In this document: positions 51,635 to 59,779 of the stretch, in pieces | Layout of the letters: each line of letters begins with the position of its first letter | How positions within the stretch are numbered: position 1 is the first letter of the stretch | Assembly: GCF_050038885.1 (NCBI RefSeq) | Contig: NZ_CP143624.1 | Span: forward strand, 9,424,001 to 9,488,000 | DNA from: Myxococcus flavus | GTDB lineage: Bacteria; Myxococcota; Myxococcia; Myxococcales; Myxococcaceae | Reading direction: 5' to 3' | DNA length: 64,000 bases | Translations under genes and position numbers: made by a program | Notes under the pieces: model-generated | Databases searched by the model: none | What the model saw: only the letters and a program-made list of their open reading frames with translations | Told to the model about the DNA's origin: nothing

Positions 51635-52570
51635 ATGTCCGACGCCACCCCACTCTCCCGTCTCACCGCCGCGCTCGACGCGGCCGTCTTCGGCCAGCAG
51701 CGCGTGCTGGCGGACCTGGTGACGGCCTTCCTCGCGCGGGGCCACGTCCTCCTGGAGGGCGTGCCCGGCGTGGCCAAGACGCTCACCGCGCGCAGCATGG
51801 CCGGCGCGCTGGGCCTGCGCTTCACGCGCATCCAGTTCACCCCGGACCTGATGCCCGCGGACATCCTGGGCACCAACGTCTTCCAGCCCCAGGACAACGC
51901 GTTCCGCCTGGTGAAGGGGCCCATCTTCACGGAGGTGGTGGTCGCGGACGAAATCAACCGCACCCCGCCCAAGACGCAGGCCGCGCTCCTGGAGGCCATG
52001 GAGGAGCGGCAGGTCACCATCGACGGCGTGTCCCACGCGCTGCCGGCCCACTTCTTCGTCGTGGCCACGCAGAACCCGCTGGAGCTGGAGGGCACCTATC
52101 CGCTCCCCGAGGCCCAGCTGGACCGCTTCCTCATGCGCGTGCGCGTGGGCTACCCGGAAGCGGACGCGGAGACGACCATGCTCCGCGCCTTCCACCAGCG
52201 CGAGGGCAAGCCGGCCTCCACCCAGCAGGTGCTGGATGCGCCCACGCTGATGGAGCTGCAGGCGCGCGCCGCTCGCGTGTCGTGCGACGACTCCATCCTC
52301 CAGTACGTGGTGGCGCTCGTCCGGGAGACGCGCGTGAATCCGCGGGTGCGCCTGGGCGCCAGCCCGCGCTCGGCCCAGGCCCTGCTCGCGGCCGCCAAGG
52401 CCCGCGCCGCGCTGATGGGCACCGACTTCGTCACCCCGGATGACGTGAAGGCGGTGACGTTCAGCGTCCTCAACCACCGCCTGCTCCTCAAGGCAGAGGC
52501 CGAGGTGGAAGGCATCACCGCGGACGATGTGCTGAAGCAGACGCTCGAGCGGGTACGAGTGCCCCGGTGA
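51635..52570 (+). CDS. MoxR-family AAA+ ATPase
   Basis: This 311-residue ATPase has Walker A GVPGVAKT (about 43-50), Walker B VVVADEINRT (about 106-115), sensor ATQNPLE and the arginine-finger region LDRFLMRV. MoxR proteins work with DUF58/von Willebrand partners to mature or activate other proteins. The stop overlaps the DUF58 start by 4 bases (GTGA), the usual MoxR-DUF58 pairing. Transglutaminase and BatA/BatD-like genes often seen nearby are absent. Confidence 0.92.
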   Translation: MSDATPLSRLTAALDAAVFGQQRVLADLVTAFLARGHVLLEGVPGVAKTLTARSMAGALGLRFTRIQFTPDLMPADILGTNVFQPQDNAFRLVKGPIFTEVVVADEINRTPPKTQAALLEAMEERQVTIDGVSHALPAHFFVVATQNPLELEGTYPLPEAQLDRFLMRVRVGYPEADAETTMLRAFHQREGKPASTQQVLDAPTLMELQARAARVSCDDSILQYVVALVRETRVNPRVRLGASPRSAQALLAAAKARAALMGTDFVTPDDVKAVTFSVLNHRLLLKAEAEVEGITADDVLKQTLERVRVPR

Positions 52571-53904
52571 GCGCCGGGCGCCCCGTCCCCACCGGCCTCG
52601 CCGTGGCGCTGCTGGCGGTGGGGCTCCTTCCCGCCGCGCTGGCGGTGGCCAGCCCCGCGTTCGGCTGGCTCGCGCTGGCGGCGGACGTGGCCGTGCTCAC
52701 CCTCTGCGCGGTGGACTTCCTCCGGGCGCCCCGCGTGGAGGACGTGCGGGTGCGGCGGCGCGTGGAGCCCATCCTGTCCTCCGGCACCCGCAACCCGGTA
52801 CACGTGGTGCTGGAGCGGGTGGACGCGGGCCCCAGCGCCCTGCACGTGGACGTCCGCGACGAGCCCCCGGTGGACATGGCCAGCAGCGGCCACCGCCAGT
52901 CCCTCACCGTGCCCGCGTCCGCGCCGTTCCACAGCGAGCTGACCTACTTCGTGACGCCGCCCTCGCGAGGCGATGCCCGCTTCGGAGACGTGCACCTGCG
53001 GCTGCTCGGGCCGCTGGGCCTGTGCGCGCGCCAGGTCCGCGTCCCCGCGGAGCAAGCCGTGAAGGTGTACCCGGACCTCACGGCGCTCACCCGCGAGGCG
53101 CTGGCGCTGGCGCGTGCCTCGGAGGCCCCCTCCGCGCGCACGCAGCGGCGCCGCGCCGCCGAGGGCCGGGAGTTCGAGTCGCTGCGCGAGTACCGCCCTG
53201 GCGACGACTACCGCCACATCGACTGGAAGGCGTCCGCGCGCCACGCCCACACGCTGGTGCGGACGTGGCAGCCGGAGCGCCACCAGCCGGTGTTGCTGCT
53301 GCTGGACTGTGGACGGCACATGGCGGGCCGCATCCAGGAGCGGCGCAAGCTGGACCACGCGGTGGACGCGGCGCTGCGGCTCGCCCGCGTGGGGCTGGAG
53401 GCCGGGGACGTGGTGGGCGTGCTGGCCTTCGCCAGCGGCGTGCGGGCCTACCTGCCGCCGCGCAAGGGCCGCGAGCACCTGCGCCTCATCACCGAGTCCC
53501 TCTACCGCACCGAGGCCGCGCTCGAGGAGAGCGACTACGGCCGTGCCTTCGACTTCGCGTTCGCCCGGCAGACGCGGCGGGCCCTCGTCGTGCTCTTCAC
53601 GGACCTGGTGGACCCGGACGCCTCCGCCAGCCTCCTCACGCGCACGCTGGCGCTGCGCCCCCGGCACCTGCCCGTCGTCGCCTCGCTGCTCGACGAGGAC
53701 GTGCAGGCCGCGGCGCAGGGCGTGCCCGTCGAGCCGCAGGACGCCTACGCGCGGCAGGCCGCGGCGCGGCTGGAGACCGAGTTCCGCCGCACCGCCACCA
53801 CCCTGCGGGACGCGGGGGCGCTCGTCGTCCGGGCCCCCGCGCGGGCCTTCGGCGCCGCCACGCTCAATGCCTACCTGGACGTGAAGGCGCGCGGACAACT
53901 CTGA
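52567..53904 (+). CDS. DUF58 / von Willebrand-like membrane protein
   Basis: This 445-residue protein has two N-terminal membrane segments (about residues 8-48) and a beta-rich region. The DUF58 signature YRPGDDYRHIDWKASAR (about 212-228) follows, and then a von Willebrand A-like fold beginning VLLLLDCGRHMAG. The MIDAS DxSxS pattern is degenerate (DCGRHM), as is usual in this family. It starts at a GTG overlapping moxR. It is the likely target or adaptor of the MoxR ATPase at the inner membrane. Confidence 0.9.
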   Translation: MSAGRPVPTGLAVALLAVGLLPAALAVASPAFGWLALAADVAVLTLCAVDFLRAPRVEDVRVRRRVEPILSSGTRNPVHVVLERVDAGPSALHVDVRDEPPVDMASSGHRQSLTVPASAPFHSELTYFVTPPSRGDARFGDVHLRLLGPLGLCARQVRVPAEQAVKVYPDLTALTREALALARASEAPSARTQRRRAAEGREFESLREYRPGDDYRHIDWKASARHAHTLVRTWQPERHQPVLLLLDCGRHMAGRIQERRKLDHAVDAALRLARVGLEAGDVVGVLAFASGVRAYLPPRKGREHLRLITESLYRTEAALEESDYGRAFDFAFARQTRRALVVLFTDLVDPDASASLLTRTLALRPRHLPVVASLLDEDVQAAAQGVPVEPQDAYARQAAARLETEFRRTATTLRDAGALVVRAPARAFGAATLNAYLDVKARGQL

Positions 53905-53994
53905 GCCTCTGCGTCAAGTCCAGCGGAAAGTTTGTACGCAGTGTGCAGGCCCCCTGTTTCGGCGCCGCTCGCGAAGAAGCGTGCCAAACGCGCG

Positions 53995-54014
53995 GAGGCC
54001 GAGTTTTCGGCCTC
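53995..54014 (+). terminator. Hairpin after the moxR-DUF58 operon
   Basis: GAGGCCGA, loop GTTT and TCGGCCTC form a perfect 8-base-pair stem 91 bases past the DUF58 stop. No T-run follows immediately. It precedes a weak candidate promoter for the helicase gene (TTTACA at 54028 and CAAAAT at 54050, 16-base spacer). Confidence 0.5.
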
Positions 54015-54104
54015 GGACACGACCCCCTTTACAGATAGGCCCGCGTCAACAAAATGGCCCGTCCTCGCCCGCCGTGACGGTGGGCGACCTCGAAAACACC
54101 ACGG

Positions 54105-56870
54105 ATGGAGACGGTCTTGGCGGAGGTCGCGAGGGGATTCAGGGTGGAGGTCGAGGCGGACGCTACGGCGGCCGTGGCGGCACGGATGGAGTCCAACGCC
54201 GCGGCGGCGACGCCCGAGTTGACGCCCTTCCACGAGCGGCTGCTGGCCGAGGAGCTGCTGGCCCGCAGTGGAGACACGCAGCAACGGTTGGCAGGCGCGC
54301 TGTCGGAAGCGAAGGTGGACCTCAACCCGCACCAGGTCGAGGGCGCCATGTTCGCGCTCGACTCGCTGTCGCGCGGCGGCTGCATGCTGGGCGACGAGGT
54401 GGGCCTGGGGAAGACCATCGAGGCAGGGCTCGTCATCGCCCAGCTGATGGCCGAGGGGAAGTCGCGCATCCTCATCATGGCGCCCGCCACGCTGCGCGCG
54501 CAGTGGAACAGCGAGCTGCGGGAGAAGTTCGACCTGGACAGCGTCATGGTGGACGGCCGCACCGTGCGCGCCACCGGCAACTGCTTCGACCAGCCCTTCC
54601 CCGTCATCTGCTCGCACCCCTTCGCGGCCAACAAGGCGCACCTGGCGGCGGAGATTCCCTGGGACCTCATCGTCATCGACGAAGCCCACCGCCTGCGCAA
54701 CGCGCACCGGCCCAACAACAAGATGGGCCAGGCGCTGAAGGCGGCCCTGGCCGGCAAGCCCAAGCTGCTGCTCACCGCCACCCCGCTCCAGAACGACCTG
54801 ATGGAGCTGTTTGGCCTGATGTCGCTGCTGGACGAGCAGATCCTCGGGCCCGAGCACGCCTTCCGCAGCCGCTACCGGGTGGACGAGGCCGGCGGCATGC
54901 CCGAAGCCGCCGCCATCGAGCTGAAGGAGCGGCTGGCCCCCGTGGTGCAGCGCACCCTGCGCCGGCAGGTGCGCGAGTACGTCCGCTACACCAACCGCCG
55001 CTCCATCGTGGAGGACTTCACCCCCTCCCCCGAGGAGCACGACCTCTACGAGAAGGTCAGCGAGTACCTCCAGCGCTCCGAGGTGGCGGCGATCGAGCCC
55101 GGCAAGAAGACGCTGCTGACGCTCTGCTACCGCAAGCTGCTGGCGTCCTCCACCTACGCCATCGCCCCCACCCTGCGCCGGCTGTCGGACAACCTGGAGA
55201 AGCGACTCCAGGCGGCGAAGCTGGGCCAGCAGGCCCTGGCGATGTTCGAGCCCGAGGAGGCCAAGCAGTACGTCGAGGAGGGCGAGGAGTGGTCGGATGA
55301 TCCGGCCAAGGCGCCCAACATCCGCGTCCTGGAGCAGGAGGTCTGGGAGCTGCGCCAGTACGCGGACCTGGCGGACTCCATCAAGGTCAACGCCAAGGGC
55401 GAGGCGCTCAAGCGCGGCCTGGACCGCACCTTCGCGGTGATGAAGTCGCACGGGTGGCCGGTGAAGGCGCTCATCTTCACCGAGTCCAAGCGCACGCAGC
55501 AGTACCTCTTCAACCTGCTGTCGGAGAGCGGCTACCAGGGGAAGATTTCGCTGCTGTCCGGCGACGCGAGCACGCCCGAGGACCGGCGCGCGCTGGTGGA
55601 GGAGTTCCGCAACCGCACCCAGATTCTCATCTGCACCGAGGCGGGCGCCGAAGGCCTCAACCTCCAGTTCTGCAACCTGGTGGTGAACTACGACCTGCCC
55701 TGGAACCCGCAGCGCGTGGAGCAGCGCATCGGCCGCTGCCACCGCTACGGCCAGCAGCGGGACGTGCTGGTCATCAACTTCCTCAACCGGAGCAACGCGG
55801 CGGACGCCCGCCTCTTCGAGCTGCTGGAGAAGAAGCTGAACCTCTTCGACGGCGTGTTCGGCGCGTCCGACGAAATCCTGGGCGCGCTGGAGAGCGGCGT
55901 CGACTTCGAGCGGCGCGTGCTGGACATCTACCAGTCCTGCCGCAAGCCGGAGGACATCAACGCCGCCTTCGACAAGCTGCGCGAGGAGCTGGAGGGCCGC
56001 ATCAACCAGCGCATGACGCAGATGCGCTCGGTGGTGCTGGAGCGCTTCGACGGCGACGTGCGCCGGCGGCTGCGCGGGCAGAACGAGCAGACGAAGGAGG
56101 TGCTCGCCAAGCGCCAGCAGGAGGCGCGCGCGCTCACCGCCTCCGTGCTGGGCAGCCGCACCGCGGGACGCCTGGAGGTGGCCAAGGCCGCCTACGCCGT
56201 CAAGGAGCGCACCCAGGACGCGGTGAGCTATCTGCAGCTGGACGCGTCCGGGCTGCCGTCGCGCCTGGCCCGCCTGGCCGGCAGCGAGGGCTGGTGGTTC
56301 GCCTACAAGTTCGAGACGACGGGCCTCAAGCCGGAGGAGAAGCTGGCGCACCTCGTCCTCGTGCGCGACCGGGACGGCGGCTTCCGGGCGCTGCCCCTGG
56401 CGGACGGGGCGCACTTCGTGAAGCTGGCGGCGAAGCCGGAGCGGCGGCGTCAGCCCGCCCCGGTGTCCGTGCAGCTCATGCAGGAGCAGGCGCTGATGGC
56501 GGCGAAGGACGAAATCGTCCGGGCCGCGGAGCGTCGCAATGCCCTGGAGCTGGACAAGGCCAAGGAGCGCGCGGACCGCTACGTCGAGGACTGCCTCATG
56601 GAGTCGCGCGAAGCGGTGGAGGCGGCGCGGCAGACGTGGATTGAAGCCCGCAAGCAGGTGGGCCTGGCCGAGGACATCGCCGAAAAGGCGAAGGCCCGCG
56701 CGCACTCGGACCGGATGGAGCGCGAGTACCGCCGCAGGCTGTCCTCGCTCCGCAACGAGGAGGAGAAGCGCTACGCCGCCAAGGACCGGCAGCTCGCGGA
56801 GCTGGCCAACAAGGCGAAGGTGACGGAGAAGCGCTCCCTCATCGCCTCCGCCTACTTCTGGCTGTCGTAG
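54105..56870 (+). CDS. SNF2/RapA-type helicase
   Basis: This 921-residue ATPase has Walker A GDEVGLGKT (96-104), DEAH (192-195), motif III LTATPLQND and the C-terminal helicase domain with LIFTESKRTQQYL, EGLNLQFCNLVVNYDLPWNP and motif VI QRIGRCHRYGQ. A long coiled-coil tail (from about residue 760) ends near AYFWLS. The family includes RapA, which recycles RNA polymerase; the long tail and missing RapA N-terminal domains make the role uncertain. The start at 54105 has no clear ribosome site. The stop overlaps the convergent Smr gene by 19 bases. Confidence 0.9.
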   Translation: METVLAEVARGFRVEVEADATAAVAARMESNAAAATPELTPFHERLLAEELLARSGDTQQRLAGALSEAKVDLNPHQVEGAMFALDSLSRGGCMLGDEVGLGKTIEAGLVIAQLMAEGKSRILIMAPATLRAQWNSELREKFDLDSVMVDGRTVRATGNCFDQPFPVICSHPFAANKAHLAAEIPWDLIVIDEAHRLRNAHRPNNKMGQALKAALAGKPKLLLTATPLQNDLMELFGLMSLLDEQILGPEHAFRSRYRVDEAGGMPEAAAIELKERLAPVVQRTLRRQVREYVRYTNRRSIVEDFTPSPEEHDLYEKVSEYLQRSEVAAIEPGKKTLLTLCYRKLLASSTYAIAPTLRRLSDNLEKRLQAAKLGQQALAMFEPEEAKQYVEEGEEWSDDPAKAPNIRVLEQEVWELRQYADLADSIKVNAKGEALKRGLDRTFAVMKSHGWPVKALIFTESKRTQQYLFNLLSESGYQGKISLLSGDASTPEDRRALVEEFRNRTQILICTEAGAEGLNLQFCNLVVNYDLPWNPQRVEQRIGRCHRYGQQRDVLVINFLNRSNAADARLFELLEKKLNLFDGVFGASDEILGALESGVDFERRVLDIYQSCRKPEDINAAFDKLREELEGRINQRMTQMRSVVLERFDGDVRRRLRGQNEQTKEVLAKRQQEARALTASVLGSRTAGRLEVAKAAYAVKERTQDAVSYLQLDASGLPSRLARLAGSEGWWFAYKFETTGLKPEEKLAHLVLVRDRDGGFRALPLADGAHFVKLAAKPERRRQPAPVSVQLMQEQALMAAKDEIVRAAERRNALELDKAKERADRYVEDCLMESREAVEAARQTWIEARKQVGLAEDIAEKAKARAHSDRMEREYRRRLSSLRNEEEKRYAAKDRQLAELANKAKVTEKRSLIASAYFWLS

Positions 56871-57220
56871 TCCGCGGGGCGCAGACGCACCCACGTCGCG
56901 CCCCAGCCACCGTCCCCCTCGCCCGCGGCGCGGAACGACTCCACCTCCGGAAGCCTGGGGAGCAGTGACTGCACGGTGCGCCGCAGCGCGCCCGTGCCCT
57001 TGCCGTGGATGATGCGCACGTCCAGCACGCCCTTCTGACGGCAGGCCCAGAGGTACTCGACGACGAGGTCCTTCACCTCGCTCGGGTGGAAGAGGTGCAG
57101 GTCCAGGTTCCCGTCGATGGGAATTTCTACAGCCTCGTCCTCCGACGGAGGCGGCTCCGGCCCCTCGGGCGGAAGCGGCGGCTCACTGGCGCTGAGGCTG
57201 GGCAGGCGCTTTCGGCCCAC
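56852..57220 (-). CDS. Smr-domain protein
   Basis: This 122-residue protein is counted from the GTG at 57220 (GGGAGGAG about 7 bases upstream). After a Pro/Glu-rich 40-residue start comes the Smr domain: LDLHLFHPSEVKDLVVEYLW, then VRIIHGKGTGALRRTVQSLLP and GGWGATWVRL. The LDLH and HGKGTG motifs are complete. Smr domains cleave or bind branched DNA or stalled mRNA. It overlaps the small coiled-coil gene by 38 bases at its start and the convergent helicase gene by 19 bases at its end. Confidence 0.85.
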   Translation of the reverse strand: MGRKRLPSLSASEPPLPPEGPEPPPSEDEAVEIPIDGNLDLHLFHPSEVKDLVVEYLWACRQKGVLDVRIIHGKGTGALRRTVQSLLPRLPEVESFRAAGEGDGGWGATWVRLRPADYDSQK

Positions 57221-57434
57221 GCTCCCACTCCTCCCGCTCCTTCGCCGCCTGAAGGCGGCGGCGCTCACGAGCGGCCTTGAACCGCTCCGTCAGCGAGGTG
57301 ACCTCACTCTTCAGCGCGGAGAAGTTCTCGGACACGCTGCCGGGGTCACCAGGCGCTCGCACGGCCGCCTGCCCGCCGGCACCTCCCGCGGACATCAACT
57401 GGACCAGCAGTGCTGCCATCGAAATGGCTGTCAT
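57183..57434 (-). CDS. Small membrane-anchored coiled-coil protein, hypothetical
   Basis: This 83-residue product from the ATG at 57434 begins with a short hydrophobic stretch (AISMAALLVQLMSAGGAGG). A helical charged region (LKSEVTSLTERFKAARERRR) and a basic tail follow. No good ribosome site is seen. It is followed with overlap by the Smr gene. It could be a small secreted or membrane protein, or a chance frame; the coiled coil and coupling favour the former modestly. Confidence 0.5.
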   Translation of the reverse strand: MTAISMAALLVQLMSAGGAGGQAAVRAPGDPGSVSENFSALKSEVTSLTERFKAARERRRLQAAKEREEWERGPKAPAQPQRQ

Positions 57435-57478
57435 GGCCGCACAGGTAAGCAAGACTCGTGCACAGAGGCAAGGGGGGC

Positions 57479-58534
57479 TCAGGAGGAAGCGGCCTGGCGC
57501 TCGGCCTCTTCCTTCCTGCCCAGCACGATGCGCTCCGCCAGCTTGACGGCGGAAAGGGGCGCGCTGCCCTCGGCCTTGTTGTTGATGGTGATGAACGCGG
57601 GCTTGTCCCGGCGGAGCGCCGCCAGGCACACCCGGGCGAGCACGTCCCGCGTGGGCACGTCCTCGTCCACCAGCTGGTTGAACGGGGCGTAGCGCGCGCG
57701 GGCCTCCTCGTAGCCCAGGTCCGGCGGCAGCATCCACCGCACCACCAGCGCGCGGGACTCGAAGGCGCGGGTGAGCCTCGCCTGACGCCCCACGGGCGGC
57801 ATGTGCGCCCACGCCGCCAGCACCGGGACGACGCCCACGTCGGCCAGCGCCTGGGCGAGCCCCTCTGTCAGCAACTCCTCGTTGCGCAGCTCCACCGCGT
57901 ACAGGGGCCCCTTGGGCAGCGCGGTGAAGAAGGCGTGCAGCCGCTCCACGAAGCGCGCGGGCCCGCCGAGCGCCTGCGGGTCCTGCGGCGGGAACTGGAA
58001 CACCAGCGGGCCAGCCTTCTCGCCCAGGCCCTCCACGAAGGGGGCCACCACCGCGTCCGTCGCGTAGGCCGCGTGGAGGAAGCGCTCATTGGCCTGCCCC
58101 CGCTGTGCGCCATAGCGCTCGTGGAGCGGGAAGCGCGCCAGCGTGCACACCTCGTGGGCCTTCACCAGGAAGCGGAACGTGTCCGGCACCTGCGTGGCGT
58201 ACTCGGCGAAGGCGCTGGCGGAGATGGGGCCGTAGAAGGTCCGGTCGATGCCCACCGTGCGCAGCACCGGGTGGTGCGCGTACGCGGCCAGCCCCTCGCG
58301 CGCCAGCTGCGACGCGGCGGCCTCATGGTCGTAGACGATGCCGGCCCAGCCCGGGAAGGTCCACGAGGAGGTGCCCAGGAAGATGCCCGTCGGCAGCTCC
58401 CGGCCCAGGGTGGCCAACGCATCGGACACCGCCGCCGGCCCCACCGGCTGCGCGCCCTTGCGCGCCTTGGCGGGAGGCGCCACCGCGGCGCCGGTGAAGA
58501 GGTCGAGCTGTGCAGGGCCTCGCTCCTGAGGCAT
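57479..58534 (-). CDS. DUF72-family protein
   Basis: This 351-residue protein is counted from the ATG at 58534 (AGGAG 7 bases upstream); a longer upstream reading lacks this support. DUF72 is a TIM-barrel family. Its features here are GTSSWTFPGWAGIVY (about 53-67), FLVKAHEVCT, PLVFQFPPQ, AVELRNEELL and AFITINNKAEGSAPLSA. The biochemical role is unknown; a metal-dependent function has been proposed for relatives. It may be co-transcribed with the small gene downstream. Confidence 0.88.
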   Translation of the reverse strand: MPQERGPAQLDLFTGAAVAPPAKARKGAQPVGPAAVSDALATLGRELPTGIFLGTSSWTFPGWAGIVYDHEAAASQLAREGLAAYAHHPVLRTVGIDRTFYGPISASAFAEYATQVPDTFRFLVKAHEVCTLARFPLHERYGAQRGQANERFLHAAYATDAVVAPFVEGLGEKAGPLVFQFPPQDPQALGGPARFVERLHAFFTALPKGPLYAVELRNEELLTEGLAQALADVGVVPVLAAWAHMPPVGRQARLTRAFESRALVVRWMLPPDLGYEEARARYAPFNQLVDEDVPTRDVLARVCLAALRRDKPAFITINNKAEGSAPLSAVKLAERIVLGRKEEAERQAASS

Positions 58535-58653
58535 GGCGCGTCTCCTGGGCCAGAAGGCACCGCGGGCACGGTGCCGTGCGTCCAGCACAGGTAACGCCGG
58601 ACGCCACCGGATGCAGGAGGTTGCCCCAGTCCAGCCCCACTTCCCAAGTGCCA

Positions 58654-58680
58654 TGTCGCCCAGCATGCAGCCGGGCGACA
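58654..58680 (-). terminator. Hairpin after the diacylglycerol-kinase-like gene
   Basis: TGTCGCCC, an 11-base loop that contains GCATGC, and GGGCGACA form a perfect 8-base-pair stem about 23 bases past the stop at 58703. No T-run follows. It lies within the 168-base gap that must also hold any promoter for the DUF72 gene. Confidence 0.5.
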
Positions 58681-58702
58681 CTTCGCGGCCCCAGCGGCGC
58701 CG

Positions 58703-59626
58703 CTACACCTTGAGGCGGATGGCCCCCGGCAGCAGCGTCATGGTGCACGGGAGCCGGCCCGGCGTCTCACCGTCCACGTCCAGGAACACGTCGCCGCCCT
58801 CCACGGGCTCGGCGCGCAGGGTGCGGCAGCGCAGCCGGCGCGTGCCCTTCCAGTTCACGTGCGAGCCGTTGTAGACGCCCTTCGACTTGAGGACGAAGTC
58901 GCTCAGGCCGTAGCCGGACCAGATGGTGACGTCGAAGAGCCCGTCATGGGTGACGGCGTCCGGCGCGACGAACATGCCGCTGCCGAAGTAACGGCCGTTC
59001 GCCACCGCCACCGCGGTGACGCCCACCACCTCTTCCGGGCCGCCGTCCACCGACAGCCGCACCTGCCGCTCGCTGTACTTCACCAGGCCCTTCAGCGTGC
59101 CCCACATGAAGCTCAGGTGACCGCCCATGGCCTTGCTGCTGCGGTTGACCTCCTGGGCCACCACCGCGCTCACGCCGAACGAGGCGATGTTGGCGAAGTA
59201 GCGCGTGGCGGGCTGGCCGTCGTTGTCCACGAAGTCCAGCCGGCCCACGTCGAAGGGCTCCGTCGCGTCCGAGCGCAGCCGCTCCAGCGAGGACGCCAGC
59301 TCCAGATCCCACCCGAAGGTCCGCCGGAAGTCGCCGCCCGTCCCGCGGGGAATCAGCCCCAGCGCCGCGTTCGGGTTGAGCGCCTGGCCGTCCTCGAAGA
59401 AGCCGTTGGTGACCTCGTTGAGCGTGCCGTCTCCGCCCACCGCGACGATGCACTCGTAGCCATCCCGCAGCGCCTGGCGGGTGATGCGCGCCGCGTCCAT
59501 CCCGCCCTGGGTGAAGCCGTGGCCGAAGTCCCCCAGCGCCTTGCCCACCTGCGCGGAGATTTCGGCCCAGCGCTTTCCCGTCTGGCCATTGGCGCTGCGC
59601 GGATTGACCACGAGGAACGTCTTCAT
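58703..59626 (-). CDS. Diacylglycerol/sphingosine-kinase-family lipid kinase
   Basis: This 307-residue protein has the nucleotide-binding segment VVNPRSANGQTGKRW and the family signature AVGGDGTLNEVTNGFF (about 62-77). LIPRGTGGDFRRTFG and the C-terminal LFDVTIWSG and VFLDVDGE segments of the DAGK catalytic domain follow. It should phosphorylate a lipid such as diacylglycerol in membrane lipid turnover. It lies 153 bases downstream of aspS, with a terminator between. Confidence 0.9.
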   Translation of the reverse strand: MKTFLVVNPRSANGQTGKRWAEISAQVGKALGDFGHGFTQGGMDAARITRQALRDGYECIVAVGGDGTLNEVTNGFFEDGQALNPNAALGLIPRGTGGDFRRTFGWDLELASSLERLRSDATEPFDVGRLDFVDNDGQPATRYFANIASFGVSAVVAQEVNRSSKAMGGHLSFMWGTLKGLVKYSERQVRLSVDGGPEEVVGVTAVAVANGRYFGSGMFVAPDAVTHDGLFDVTIWSGYGLSDFVLKSKGVYNGSHVNWKGTRRLRCRTLRAEPVEGGDVFLDVDGETPGRLPCTMTLLPGAIRLKV

Positions 59627-59718
59627 CTGGCCCTACCCCTCCCTGTGCCCTCCCTGTTTACGCGGTTGCGCGCTGGCACTCCACTCCGCGCCCTCGCGCA
59701 GGGCACGGCGGGACCGCT

Positions 59719-59743
59719 GCCACCCCGCGTCAAAAGGGGTGGC
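59719..59743 (-). terminator. Hairpin terminator of aspS
   Basis: Read leftward, GCCACCCC, a 9-base loop TTTTGACGC and GGGGTGGC form a perfect 8-base-pair stem, 36 bases after the aspS stop. The T-rich loop is unusual for a terminator, so part of this sequence could instead serve the next gene's promoter (TTGACG). Confidence 0.5.
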
Positions 59744-59779
59744 GCGGCGGCGCGCGGGTGAGGGCTCGCGCCCGACGGA

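Noticed and set aside
53871..56894. An over 1000-codon leftward frame opposite the helicase
   Set aside because: It shadows the codon positions of the helicase, has no start site with a ribosome site and no recognisable protein features.
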